Shown: piece after piece, positions 18,084-26,405 of the stretch
Layout of the letters: each line of letters begins with the position of its first letter
How positions within the stretch are numbered: the first letter of the stretch is position 1
Origin: Lachancea kluyveri NRRL Y-12651
Lineage: Eukaryota > Ascomycota > Saccharomycetes > Saccharomycetales > Saccharomycetaceae
Assembly (NCBI GenBank): GCA_000149225.2
Contig: CM000689.1
Span: 558,001 to 622,000 of the forward strand
Length of the DNA stretch: 64,000 bases
Reading direction: 5' to 3'
Position numbers and translations under genes: made by a program
Notes under the pieces: model-generated
Database searches by the model: none
What the model saw: only the letters and a program-made list of their open reading frames with translations
What the model was told of the DNA's origin: nothing

Positions 18084-18122
18084 TAACGATACGTATTTAG
18101 CGATGCGTATTTAGCGATGCGT
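18084..18122 (+). repeat. Direct repeat GTATTTAGCGATGC, two adjacent copies plus a partial one
   Basis: Copies at 18093-18106 and 18107-18120 are identical, preceded by a degenerate TAACGATAC and followed by GT. The array lies midway between the BIO2 and ROQ1 starts and could be a regulatory cluster or a simple duplication. Confidence 0.8.
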
Positions 18123-18175
18123 GTGCCCTCTTCGCGTACAACACGATACACAGCAGCTCGCGTGTTTCGTGATCT

Positions 18176-18188
18176 TTCTAGAAGATTC
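18176..18188 (+). promoter_or_regulatory. Perfect three-unit heat-shock element upstream of ROQ1
   Basis: The sequence TTC-TA-GAA-GA-TTC is an exact alternating nTTCnnGAAnnTTCn array, the binding pattern of the Hsf1 trimer. It is 159-171 bp before the ROQ1 ATG. Confidence 0.75.
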
Positions 18189-18190
18189 GC

Positions 18191-18195
18191 CCCCT
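18191..18195 (-). promoter_or_regulatory. Stress-response element (AGGGG on the minus strand)
   Basis: CCCCT on the plus strand is the core bound by Msn2/Msn4 in S. cerevisiae. It begins three bases after the heat-shock element. A five-base match is weak alone; the context makes it credible. Confidence 0.5.
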
Positions 18196-18239
18196 AAACC
18201 CACAAAAACGCGGAGACGCGACTGGCACGCATCGGGTGC

Positions 18240-18247
18240 TATAAAAG
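18240..18247 (+). promoter_or_regulatory. TATA box of ROQ1
   Basis: TATAAAAG lies 100-107 bp before the ATG at 18347, consistent with a stress-inducible TATA-type promoter. Confidence 0.7.
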
Positions 18248-18346
18248 CAGCCGGACCGCGGGCGTGTGGCTAAAGAAAGAAAGAGACAATACCCAGACCC
18301 ATCGTATTTCTCGCTCAGTATCTACACCGCCACTGTTACCACCAAC

Positions 18347-18841
18347 ATGCACATTACAAACATCACCACCGGCCAGCGGGTGAGAAAGTTTACAAAACGA
18401 AAAAGAAGAAACACCGTCAACAGGATGGCACATAGAAACGACCAGATGCCCAGACAGGGAGTGCTCGTAGACGAGCGCTACGCAGACATGTTCCAAAACA
18501 ACAACAACACCGGCGTGTACTACATTGTAGAGCTCACTGCCGTTGAGAACCTTGGTCCTCAGGCGCCCCTGTCGGCCTTGCCACCCCCTTACGACGTCGA
18601 AGAGCCCTCGGAGCCAGAGCAGGAGCCTTCTGGTTCGGCGGCACACTTTGTGGAGGAGGTGGACGAGCGCGAGTACGAGTACGAGCACGAACACCGGCAC
18701 CGGCACCGGCACCAGTACCAGTACCAGTACCAGTACCAGTACCACGACCACGACCACGACCACGATCACGATCACGACCACGACCGCGACCGCGACCGCG
18801 ACCGCGACCACGATCACGACGTGGACATGCCAGACGCATGA
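18347..18841 (+). CDS. ROQ1: Roq1-like regulator of Ubr1 with a dipeptide-repeat tail
   Basis: A 164-residue soluble protein immediately upstream of TIM17 on the same strand, as ROQ1 (YJL144W, 104 residues) is. Roq1 is made under stress, cleaved, and its new N-terminal Arg docks on the ubiquitin ligase Ubr1, turning it toward misfolded proteins (SHRED). The middle matches Roq1 as I remember it: LVDERYADMFQNNNNTGVYY with IVELT after it (residues 40-64) against Roq1 LVEESPMGDF and GVIYYFVELT; Arg26 or Arg30 would correspond to the region of Roq1 Arg22. New here are a PPPY motif (79-82), an acidic linker, and residues 108-156 made of EY, EH, HR, QY, HD and RD dipeptides. The basic N-terminus (KFTKRKRR) resembles a nuclear signal. 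Confidence 0.78.
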   Translation: MHITNITTGQRVRKFTKRKRRNTVNRMAHRNDQMPRQGVLVDERYADMFQNNNNTGVYYIVELTAVENLGPQAPLSALPPPYDVEEPSEPEQEPSGSAAHFVEEVDEREYEYEHEHRHRHRHQYQYQYQYQYHDHDHDHDHDHDHDRDRDRDRDHDHDVDMPDA

Positions 18842-19182
18842 GTTGTGTATGTAGTTTATGACCCCTTTGTACCATATTGATAAGATTCATTTCGCCTGGG
18901 CTGCGCCTTTACCTCTCTGTCTTGTCCCTCTGTATCCCTTCCCTCTTCAACACCACGTGACCAGCTCACAGAAACATCACGCGTAGGTTACCCTCCGTTT
19001 ATACCGCTCGTGTCTGGCGACGTTTTGTGTAACTCGTTCTGTACTCGCCTTGAAAAATTTTAAAAGGGCATGCCACCCTCGCCCACCGCGAACCACTCAG
19101 ATACGCTTGCTTGCCAAGCACACGTACACGTACACGTACACGCACACGCACTCTCCTCTCGAATAACAAAAAACAGTACACA
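18842..19182. promoter_or_regulatory. TIM17 upstream region with ACACGT repeat leader
   Basis: 341 bp between ROQ1 and TIM17. The last part (19119-19152) is an ACACGTACACGC-type repeat, CA-rich on the TIM17 sense strand, followed by an A/C-rich leader to the ATG. No gene was seen. Confidence 0.5.
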
Positions 19183-19653
19183 ATGTCCGCTGATCACAGT
19201 AGAGATCCATGTCCCGTTGTTATCCTCAACGACTTTGGCGGTGCCTTTGCGATGGGTGTCATCGGTGGTTGCGTCTGGCACGGTATCAAAGGTTTCAGAA
19301 ACTCGCCAATGGGCGAGCGTCGTTCTGGTGCTGTGGGGGCCATCAAGGCGCGTGCCCCGGTTGTCGGTGGTAACTTTGGTGTTTGGGGTGGGTTGTTTTC
19401 CACGTTTGACTGTGCCGTCAAGGCCGTCAGGAGGAGGGAGGATCCCTGGAACGCAATCATTGCCGGGTTTTTCACCGGTGGCAGTTTGGCCATAAGAGGT
19501 GGCTGGAGACACACCAGGAACAGTGCCATCACCTGTGCCTGTCTTTTGGGTGTTATCGAGGGTGTTGGTTTGATGTTCCAGAGATATGCCGCCTGGCAGG
19601 CAAAGCCAATGGCTCCTCCCTTGCCGGAGGGTCAGCAGCCAATGCAAGCCTGA
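19183..19653 (+). CDS. TIM17: Tim17, core of the TIM23 presequence translocase
   Basis: A 156-residue inner-membrane protein (158 in S. cerevisiae) with four membrane segments, forming the protein path of TIM23 with Tim23. Seen: acidic N-terminus [20 protein letters not shown], the Gly-rich GxxxG helices ([36 protein letters not shown]), the conserved [18 protein letters not shown] loop, and a Pro/Gln-rich tail. The conserved cysteines of the family (Cys10 and Cys77 in yeast numbering) have counterparts in DPCPVV and TFDCAV. The upstream in-frame (Arg-Thr)n extension comes from the leader repeat and is not taken as coding. Confidence 0.97.
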   Translation: MSADHSRDPCPVVILNDFGGAFAMGVIGGCVWHGIKGFRNSPMGERRSGAVGAIKARAPVVGGNFGVWGGLFSTFDCAVKAVRRREDPWNAIIAGFFTGGSLAIRGGWRHTRNSAITCACLLGVIEGVGLMFQRYAAWQAKPMAPPLPEGQQPMQA

Positions 19654-19989
19654 GAGCCGGTACGCCCTTCCACTTGTACATACTTTTTTTCCCTTTCTAT
19701 TTCCTCACCCTTGCGGGCCTTTTTGACGTTTGTAATGAAGAACCAATGATATGCACGTCCTCTGCCACGCTGTGTACACTACTAAATATGAAATCCATGC
19801 GCAATATTTTTTTTATGCTCTCCGTTACCAGAGAGACCTCGAGCATGCAGGTGGGCATGCGTACGGACAGACAGATGCAACCGGATGGTGCACGCTGCGT
19901 GTTTGTCGGTAGGCATGCCCATTTCGTTCTCTTTCTCTTTCGTTCTCTTGTCAATATCTATCGTACATAATGCCGTAACACAACTAAAA
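19654..19989. other. Convergent spacer between TIM17 and YAK1
   Basis: 336 bp holding the 3' ends of two convergent genes. It is T-rich after TIM17, with no other gene or RNA recognised. Confidence 0.45.
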
Positions 19990-22185
19990 CTATCCTCCGA
20001 TCCTCAACTTGTCAAACTCCCTGGCAGTGCCCTCCTGCAGCGACGGGTGTCTGATGGTCCTCTTTGGCACAGATCCAGGTGGATACCATTCTCCCTCGAA
20101 TGGCTGCTGCGTCACAAAGGGGTGCATGGCTGCCTGCTGCGGGGTCCACCGCTCCAGCGGGTTGAGGTTCAGCACGCCGGACAGGAAGCTGATGAGACAC
20201 TCGCGGTCCTTCATCTCGCGGTCAACAAGCGACGGAGACGAGCTGATCTTTTTTGACACGCGGTAGTTCTTCACAATGTCGCCCAGCCGCTTCCACTTGA
20301 AGTACTCTTTGCCTGGCTTCTCCTGCGCCTTGAGCTCGGTGTTGTACTCCTCGACGGTTTTCATCCTGAACGTCTTGCGCTTGCCAACACCTTCTGTGTC
20401 CGTCCTGACCAAGAAGTTGGACGAGTTCTTGCCCATGTCCACCATCCAGGATGGCAGACACCCGATCGTGTCGACGATCCTGGTGAGCTGGTTGAACTCT
20501 GACGCACCGGGGAAGATGGGGATCCCCAGGAACAGCTCGGCAACGATGCACCCGAATGACCACATGTCTATGCTGGTGGAGTAGGGGATTCCGAGTATCA
20601 CCTCGGGCGCACGGTAGAACCGCGACTGGATATACGTGTAGATGGTCCTGGTCTCCTCGCAGGCGGACCCAAAGTCGATCACCTTCAACTCCGGCCGGTC
20701 CGGCGACACCAGGAGGATGTTCTCCGGCTTCAGGTCGCAGTGGATCAGCTTGTTATCCTTGAGCACGCAGAGCGAGTCCAGCAGCTGTTTGGCAAAGCTC
20801 TTGATCAGATTCATCGAGAGCCCGTGGAACTGGTTCTGCTTGAGGAGCTCGTACAAGTTGTTGCTCAGCAGCTCGAACACCAGGCACAGGTGGTTCTTGT
20901 GCACGAACGAATCGTGCAGCCGCAGAAAGTGGTGCTCGTTGAGCGGGTCGACCTTTGTGTTTAGCAGCTCTAGGATCTTGGCCTCGGTGATGCTCTGGTT
21001 CAGATACTCGGTCTTGGACTTGACCACCTTGACGGCCAGGATCTCCTTTGTGACCAGGTTCTGGCACTTTACAACCTGGCCGAACGTGCCTTGGCCCAGC
21101 ATGTCGAGCACGAGGTACTTTCTGTTTTGCTCTGCACCCAGCACGTCGTTGACGTACAGGATGTAGTCGCTGTTGAGGTTGTCGTACCCGTTGTTGTACT
21201 TTGGCTCGCTTGGCTTTGTGAGCACACGTTTTGGGTTCTTGGACGTTTGGTACGAAAAGTCGGGCGAGCACAGCGTGTACGTGGTGGTCAGGCTAGTGGT
21301 CAGGGCCACCAGCGGCGACACGGTCTTGGAGTTGAGCGATGCACGCCGATGCTTTGGTGTTGCATTGATCACAGGTCTCAGGTCCTGTCTGGCAGAGACC
21401 CTGTGAAGCCTGGGGATAGCCACTGGCGTGGAGGAGTCCCTACGGATCTGCTTGAAAGGAGGCGGCAGTACCGTTCCAGCCGTGACCGGGTATGCGCTTA
21501 GCCTGCGGTATGGTGAGTGTCCCTGCTGTGGCTGTTGTGGCTGTTGTTGTTGTTGTTGTTGCTGCAGCAGCTGCTGCGGTTGTTGGATCATATAGTTGGT
21601 CCCCTCGGTGAGGTAGCCCATTGACTGGCGATTGTAAGAGCCCGCGACAGCCACCGATTGTCTTCTCTGTGCATCTTGGTTTATAGAATATTGCTGGAGC
21701 TGGTGGTAGAAGGGGAAAATCTGCTGCTGCTGCTGCTGCTGTGCGTCGTAGAGAAAAGGGTCCGGGCCAGCCGCTCTTGTTGGCGGAATCACCAGACTTG
21801 AGTTGCGCCTGCGAAAATTCGATTGGCTGTCGGCTTGCACCGCTTCGTAGGTTGTTGGCAGCTGCTGGTTGAAGCCAGACAATCTCCTCTGCGCGGGAGA
21901 GGCGTGGATACTGTTTGTTGAATCGGTCCACGGATTGGGGAATGTCTGCTGACCCTGCGGCGTAGTGGATCCCGAGGCATTGCTCATGAATGCAGGATTC
22001 CATATGCTTTGCTGCTGTGGTTGCTGCTGTGGTTGCTGCTGTGGTTGCTGCTGTGGTTGCTGCTGTGGTTGCTGCTGTGGTTGCTGCTGTGGTTGCTGCT
22101 GTGGTTCCTGGAGGGGTTGGGGTGGGAGCTGGGACTGGAACTGCGTCGTACCGTCTTCCTGCGCTTTGCCTACCGGGTTGTTCAT
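19990..22185 (-). CDS. YAK1: Yak1, DYRK-family protein kinase
   Basis: A 731-residue Ser/Thr/Tyr kinase that acts opposite to PKA in glucose and stress signalling. The N-terminal 300 residues are Gln-rich: a (QQQP)n block (about residues 25-60) and pure Q runs near 145 and 205. The kinase domain (about 370-715) has LGQGTFGQVV, the catalytic Lys in AVKVVKS, HCDLKPENIL, DFGSACEE, and the DYRK activation loop YTYIQSRFYRAPE, whose second Tyr is autophosphorylated. The end VTQQPFEGEWYPPGSVPKRTIRHPS is well conserved in yeast Yak1. S. cerevisiae Yak1 has 807 residues; the difference lies in the N-terminus. It is divergent from RPB4, as in S. cerevisiae. Confidence 0.96.
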   Translation of the reverse strand: MNNPVGKAQEDGTTQFQSQLPPQPLQEPQQQPQQQPQQQPQQQPQQQPQQQPQQQPQQQSIWNPAFMSNASGSTTPQGQQTFPNPWTDSTNSIHASPAQRRLSGFNQQLPTTYEAVQADSQSNFRRRNSSLVIPPTRAAGPDPFLYDAQQQQQQQIFPFYHQLQQYSINQDAQRRQSVAVAGSYNRQSMGYLTEGTNYMIQQPQQLLQQQQQQQQPQQPQQGHSPYRRLSAYPVTAGTVLPPPFKQIRRDSSTPVAIPRLHRVSARQDLRPVINATPKHRRASLNSKTVSPLVALTTSLTTTYTLCSPDFSYQTSKNPKRVLTKPSEPKYNNGYDNLNSDYILYVNDVLGAEQNRKYLVLDMLGQGTFGQVVKCQNLVTKEILAVKVVKSKTEYLNQSITEAKILELLNTKVDPLNEHHFLRLHDSFVHKNHLCLVFELLSNNLYELLKQNQFHGLSMNLIKSFAKQLLDSLCVLKDNKLIHCDLKPENILLVSPDRPELKVIDFGSACEETRTIYTYIQSRFYRAPEVILGIPYSTSIDMWSFGCIVAELFLGIPIFPGASEFNQLTRIVDTIGCLPSWMVDMGKNSSNFLVRTDTEGVGKRKTFRMKTVEEYNTELKAQEKPGKEYFKWKRLGDIVKNYRVSKKISSSPSLVDREMKDRECLISFLSGVLNLNPLERWTPQQAAMHPFVTQQPFEGEWYPPGSVPKRTIRHPSLQEGTAREFDKLRIGG
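22008..22109 (-). repeat. 12-base Gln/Pro-coding tandem repeat in YAK1
   Basis: About eight copies of TTGCTGCTGTGG on the plus strand, encoding QQQP on the minus strand. It is nearly uniform at the DNA level, so recent slippage or unequal exchange is likely. Confidence 0.9.
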
Positions 22186-22711
22186 TCGTGTAGATGTACC
22201 TGTGGCTACTAGTGGTGAGCCGCTTTTGATTGTGTTTGTACAACTGCTGGTTCTAATGTGTCTGCGCTGGATCGGCCGGGTTTGCTGTTATAGTCGTCAG
22301 GAACCATCATCCCTTTGCCACTCGACAACTTTTGTTGATATATCGTGCGAGGCGACAGGTATGTAACGCCAAAGTAGCAATGCAGTGACAACGGAGTCCG
22401 GACTAGCCGGCTGGTGCAACAGAGCATTTGCAATTATGTCCAAGCTGAAGAAGAAGCGGAGGAAGAAGGGGAAGAAGAAGAAGAGAAGGAAAAAGTTTGC
22501 ACTTGATTGAATGGTACCATACCGTGGCCCTGCTGCTGCTGCCTGCCTGCCTGCCTCTTTTCGTTGCGTGCGCGATATGGAGTTCGTGGCGCGTGTTCTC
22601 GCCAGCGGTCTTGTCATGAAAAAAACCAGCTCTGGACGTCGTTGGTGGAACATCGTTAAAGAACAACACTTGCACCGTAAGGAGAGCAAAAGAAAGACAG
22701 AGAGAAAGCAA

Positions 22712-22751
<40 letters not shown>

Positions 22752-22777
22752 ACGCACACCAGCAACATCCACAACCC
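22186..22777. promoter_or_regulatory. Divergent region between YAK1 and RPB4
   Basis: 592 bp. It contains a purine GAAGAAG tract (22440-22497) and, close to RPB4, the (CA)n microsatellite listed separately. The frame of RPB4 stays open upstream to 22511, but the sequence there resembles no Rpb4. Confidence 0.5.
22712..22751 (+). repeat. (CA)n microsatellite in the RPB4 leader
   Basis: About 19 CA dinucleotides on the sense strand, ending 27 bases before the RPB4 ATG. Confidence 0.95.
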
Positions 22778-23383
22778 ATGAATATCTCCACATCCACATT
22801 CTCAACCAAGAGAAGAGGTCTCAAGAAAGTTGAAGACGAAGAAAACGCAGCTACTCTGCATCTTGGCGAAGAGTTTCAGCTAAAACAGATAAGCCATCAG
22901 GGCATCGAGGAGGAGTTGATCGCACTAAATCTGTCAGAGGCACGCCTGGTGATCAAAGAGGCCCTGCACCAACGCAAGAAGCTGTTCAAGAATTGGAACA
23001 ACAACAACGGCCGCTCCGAGTCTCTTGAGGATGACGACGACGACGACGACCGGGACATCCACACACAGACACAGGAGAAGGAGTTGCAGTCCATCGACAA
23101 GCTTCTCGAAACTACCACCGGCGGGAACAACCAGGCGCTGAAGCAAACCATGGTGTACCTGACCAACTTTTCCAGATTCAGAGACCAGGAAACGGTGACA
23201 GCCGTGACGCAGCTTTTGCAGAGCACCAACCTGCACCCCTTCGAGATTGCCCAGATGGGGTCCCTGGCGTGTGAAGACGCAGACGAAGCCAAAACCTTGA
23301 TTCCGAGTTTGAACAACAAGATCTCCGACGAAGATCTGGAGAGGATCTTGAAGGAGCTGTCGAACCTGGAGACCTTGTACTAG
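22778..23383 (+). CDS. RPB4: Rpb4, RNA polymerase II subunit
   Basis: A 201-residue subunit (221 in S. cerevisiae) that forms the Rpb4/Rpb7 stalk of Pol II and takes part in mRNA export, decay and stress transcription. The start at 22778 gives MNISTSTFSTKRRGLKKVEDEENAATL, matching the yeast N-terminus. Then come the conserved EEELIALNLSEARLVIKEAL helix, a variable Asp-rich insertion (about 84-92), the TTGGNN core with TMVYLTNFSRFRDQETV, and the invariant tail ending LKELSNLETLY. CTG codons at conserved Leu of this tail show standard Leu decoding. Upstream frame including (His-Thr)n is excluded. Confidence 0.97.
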   Translation: MNISTSTFSTKRRGLKKVEDEENAATLHLGEEFQLKQISHQGIEEELIALNLSEARLVIKEALHQRKKLFKNWNNNNGRSESLEDDDDDDDRDIHTQTQEKELQSIDKLLETTTGGNNQALKQTMVYLTNFSRFRDQETVTAVTQLLQSTNLHPFEIAQMGSLACEDADEAKTLIPSLNNKISDEDLERILKELSNLETLY

Positions 23384-23678
23384 AGCGTGCATGAAAGTGT
23401 GCGTCGACAGCTTATGTTAAGAATCAATATAGACTAGGAATGTAAATAAATGTCTCAATGCAAGCAACTGTCCCAGCCCGACTTGGCTCCCCAGCGGAAG
23501 TGAGCACTGGCACAAGTCTAAGTAAAAAAAAAAAAAAAAAAAAAGGACAACAAATATACAATACAACAAAGCAAAACAAAACGAAACCAAACAAAGCAAA
23601 AAGTCATAAAAACAATGGATAATAAAACAATAAACAACCATAACTTCGTAACACACAGGCTGTGCCACTCTCTGGGCC
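23384..23678. other. Convergent spacer after RPB4 with an A-run
   Basis: 295 bp between two 3' ends, with about 21 A residues near 23523-23543 and AACAAA-type repeats after it. It probably contains polyadenylation signals; no gene was seen. Confidence 0.45.
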
Positions 23679-24944
23679 TCAGCCGTGCTTCATAAAGTGC
23701 TTGCCGCCCCCGTTCTTCCACCACCTCATCAAACAGCTGTTGGCACTAATGTCGATGCTGCTTTCGGCGCTGGGATCGCACACGCAGCGCTGCAGTAGCC
23801 TGCCCAGATGCGCCCTGGGACACGTTCCAAACGGCGCATGGTAGTAGCCCAGCTCGTCAAAGTGGATGACCTCGTCCCGGTTGAGCAGCAGCGAAACCGC
23901 TATCGAGTGCACCGGGGCGTCTCCCCACCGCTCGTAGTAGAACCCACCCTTCTTGTCCAAAAAGTTGAAAAAGTCCACGTACTGCTGGCTCCTGAAAAAG
24001 TTCAGGTCGCCCACCTCAAAGTTGGACCAGAAGTGGCACAGGTTGTAGTCCGAGTTCGAGTCCACAATCGGGTTGAACCTCCCGATAAACGACACGTCTG
24101 TGAGAAAGTCGTAGCTGCTGTTCTCGAGGTCCAGCTCCGGGTGCAGGTCGATGTACTCCTCCACTGCGTTCCACAGCGTGGGAACCGTGTCCTCGTATTC
24201 GTACATCGCAATCACGAACCCGTACTTCTTCCCCTGCTCCCGCATGGCTTTGAATGGGTCGTACGGAAAGTCGCAGTAGTACTCAACGTCAGGCTCAACC
24301 CTAAAGTAGTAGTCGTACTGGTCCAGCAGCGCCTGTCTGAAAAAGAATCCAGAGTTGAACCGGCACATGTTTCGGTACGAAATCGAGCCGCCGTACAGCA
24401 CACCCCGCTCGTGCATTAGCGAGACGCGCTCCTGGAACTCGGTCTCGTTGATCCACCCGGGCCTGTCCCAGTGTGCGCTGGGGATCAGGCCGTACTGCGT
24501 TCTTCCGCTGGCCATTGCAGTGGTGGCCTCGACGAACTGCGCGTCAAAGGGAACGTCGTTCAAAAAGGTCCAGGTGTACCGGTACTTTCGGTTGAAACGG
24601 TCCTCCAGCGACCGCATGGACTGCAGCGCTCCGGGAAGCTCCCAGTTGCGCACCAGCATCAGCAGGGTTGCGTTTTCACGTTCGAGAACAGGATCATCGC
24701 GATGAGAGTCAATTTCAAAGTCGTCAAAGTACGAATTGGTTGACAGCTTTGCGGGGCCCAGCACGCTAGAAAACCGCCTGATGCCATCAAACTTGTGGAG
24801 TACATGCGCTGAAAGCTCAAAGTACTGCGATTGTTTGGACTCGCGGGTGCGCCATTCGCAGAGTACTGTCCACGCTACCTGGGTGAAGTAGGTTATAACT
24901 GCTCCCAGCACGGAAGCCAGCGTAAGCAATGTCTTTCGATTCAT
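23679..24944 (-). CDS. KTR2: Alpha-1,2-mannosyltransferase of the KRE2/KTR family (KTR2/YUR1 type)
   Basis: A 421-residue GT15 enzyme, a Golgi type II membrane protein that adds mannose from GDP-mannose to N- and O-glycans of mannoproteins. The start at 24944 gives a short cytosolic tail MNRKT, a signal anchor (LLTLASVLGAVITYFTQVAW), a stem to about residue 85, then the catalytic domain: ATLLMLVRNWELPGALQSM, the donor-binding YYFRVEPDVEYYCDFPYDPF, and the HFDELGYYHAPFGTCP ending. Length fits Ktr2/Yur1 (425/428). It lies between RPB4 and UTP30/TIF1, so it is the single counterpart of the duplicated pair KTR2 and YUR1; the symbol is one of the two. Confidence 0.88.
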   Translation of the reverse strand: MNRKTLLTLASVLGAVITYFTQVAWTVLCEWRTRESKQSQYFELSAHVLHKFDGIRRFSSVLGPAKLSTNSYFDDFEIDSHRDDPVLERENATLLMLVRNWELPGALQSMRSLEDRFNRKYRYTWTFLNDVPFDAQFVEATTAMASGRTQYGLIPSAHWDRPGWINETEFQERVSLMHERGVLYGGSISYRNMCRFNSGFFFRQALLDQYDYYFRVEPDVEYYCDFPYDPFKAMREQGKKYGFVIAMYEYEDTVPTLWNAVEEYIDLHPELDLENSSYDFLTDVSFIGRFNPIVDSNSDYNLCHFWSNFEVGDLNFFRSQQYVDFFNFLDKKGGFYYERWGDAPVHSIAVSLLLNRDEVIHFDELGYYHAPFGTCPRAHLGRLLQRCVCDPSAESSIDISANSCLMRWWKNGGGKHFMKHG

Positions 24945-24969
24945 CGGGGGTTTGCGTGTTCTCTTGGCG

Positions 24970-25013
24970 GGGTGTGTATGTGTATGTATGTGTGTGTCTG
25001 TATGTGTGTGTCT
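24970..25013 (-). repeat. Imperfect (CA)n leader repeat of the mannosyltransferase gene
   Basis: The plus strand reads GTGTGTATGTGTATG and continues similarly, so CACA/CATA repeats on the sense strand, 26-69 bases before the ATG. Confidence 0.85.
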
Positions 25014-25197
25014 GTTTTTCTTGCGCTCTTCAGGTAAGCTTCCTCGGCGTGCGTTTTTCCCGAAATGGGGAAAATCGTGGGGGCTCCTTTCGCCTACTCG
25101 CCACATACGATAATTTGACCTCTACCGGCGCCAAACAGACTTTTGTTTATTTGTCTATCTATTGCTATTTATCTGCCGGCGTTTGCCAGTTGGTGTT

Positions 25198-26013
25198 CTA
25201 CAGCCTCAGTTCCGTCTCTGGCGCAGGCTGCTCCTTCTTCTTGGCACGGTACACGGGCAGACTGGTGCTGTTGCCGGTCTTGACGAATATCGAGGCAATC
25301 CCGCCGCGGATGATCCCGCCCTGCGGCTTGTTCTTCTTGTCGCTGAGAAAGTCCACCACGTCCTGGATGTTGCTTGCCATCTCTTCCACCTCGTGGATGC
25401 CGACCTCGCCAACCTTCACGCTGAGACAGTTGTCGTTGTTGGGGACGTACGAGGTGTTTCTGCAGATGCTGCGCAGCTGGGCCCGTATATACTGGGGGTC
25501 GCATCCTTCTGCCATCTTTGCCCCCTTGACCTTGACGGCACGGGACATCTGGAGCACGAATGGCAGCTTCTTGTTGCTGTGGTAGAACGCGCTGCCCAGG
25601 ATGCGTGGCAGCAGATGGTGGACTCGGTAGTCGGCCACAACCAGATCGTATTCTCTGAACAGCATGCTTAGCCGGGAGCCGCGGTACTTTGCCTTGAGGT
25701 TTCTAACAGAGATGATGTCCTTGAACAGCCCCTCCGTGGCGGTGTCTTTGGAAATCGTCTCTCTGTACAGGGTCGAGGGGTCCTTGGTGATCAGCAGGAT
25801 TCTCAGGTCGCTGGGCTTGTGCAGCTTGCACGCCTTTAAAGGAATGATCCGGGGCACGTAGTCGTTTTTGATGCCGATGGGTTTGCCGGTGTTGATGACG
25901 ATGTGGATGTTTTTGTCGTTTGCAAGCTTGGGGTCCTGCTCACACTGGTGCACAAGAGAGGCCAGCGCCTTGGAGGCCAGTCCGTCTCTGTCGATCTGCG
26001 GTATAGAGGACAT
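25198..26013 (-). CDS. UTP30: Utp30, ribosomal L1-domain protein of the small-subunit processome
   Basis: A 271-residue nucleolar protein (274 in S. cerevisiae) with a ribosomal protein L1 fold over most of its length. It associates with 5' ETS pre-rRNA in the 90S particle. Seen: KNIHIVINTGKPIGIKNDYVPRIIPL, LRILLITKDPSTLYRE, YDLVVADYRVHHLLPRILGSAFY (typical of L1-domain ribosome-biogenesis factors) and SVKVGEVG near the C-terminus. A Lys/Glu tail closes it. The alternative Cic1/RSL1D1 would be larger. An RRPE/PAC-type pair precedes the gene. It is adjacent to TIF1, as YKR060W is. Confidence 0.9.
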   Translation of the reverse strand: MSSIPQIDRDGLASKALASLVHQCEQDPKLANDKNIHIVINTGKPIGIKNDYVPRIIPLKACKLHKPSDLRILLITKDPSTLYRETISKDTATEGLFKDIISVRNLKAKYRGSRLSMLFREYDLVVADYRVHHLLPRILGSAFYHSNKKLPFVLQMSRAVKVKGAKMAEGCDPQYIRAQLRSICRNTSYVPNNDNCLSVKVGEVGIHEVEEMASNIQDVVDFLSDKKNKPQGGIIRGGIASIFVKTGNSTSLPVYRAKKKEQPAPETELRL

Positions 26014-26405
26014 GTTGTTTGTTGGAGGAGTGGAACGAGTCGAGGTACAGTGTGGTAGTCTGAGACGAGACGAGATGAGATGAGGTGAGGTGAAGCAGGT
26101 TTATGCACCTGAAAATTTTCCATATCGTCACCCCAGACGGACACTCACAACCATCCAGTCTGCCGTCCACTTCCGACCAAGAAAACACCTCCGACATAGA
26201 GCACATATGATCGTTTGATTTATATTTGCCACAGATCCGAAAGGGCCTAATTTCTTAATGCCCGGGCACTATATAGCGTAGTACAGATTTCTCTCCGGCC
26301 ACTCTTCTCGCAGAACAGGAGACTGGAAAGAAAAAAAAAAAAACATAGGTTTAAGATAGAAAAAAAAAGGGAGAAAAAAGAGCGCGCACGTACAGCAGAC
26401 TGCGT
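26014..26405. promoter_or_regulatory. UTP30 upstream region and TIF1 3' flank
   Basis: 392 bp between two minus-strand genes. The UTP30-proximal half carries the PAC/RRPE-type motifs listed separately; the TIF1-proximal part has A-runs near 26331-26367. No other gene. Confidence 0.5.
26072..26120. promoter_or_regulatory. PAC-like and RRPE-like motifs of UTP30
   Basis: GAGATGAGATGAGG (26072-26085) holds two GATGAG PAC cores. TGAAAATTTTC (26110-26120) is RRPE-like. They lie 60-107 bp upstream of the UTP30 start, in keeping with a ribosome-biogenesis regulon gene. Confidence 0.6.

Larger units (their letters stand above)
17780..18346. promoter_or_regulatory. Divergent promoter between BIO2 and ROQ1
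   Basis: A 567-bp region with a duplicated 14-base unit, a heat-shock element, a stress-response element and a TATA box (each listed). The BIO2-proximal part is C/G-rich with an open but unconvincing upstream frame. Confidence 0.6.
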
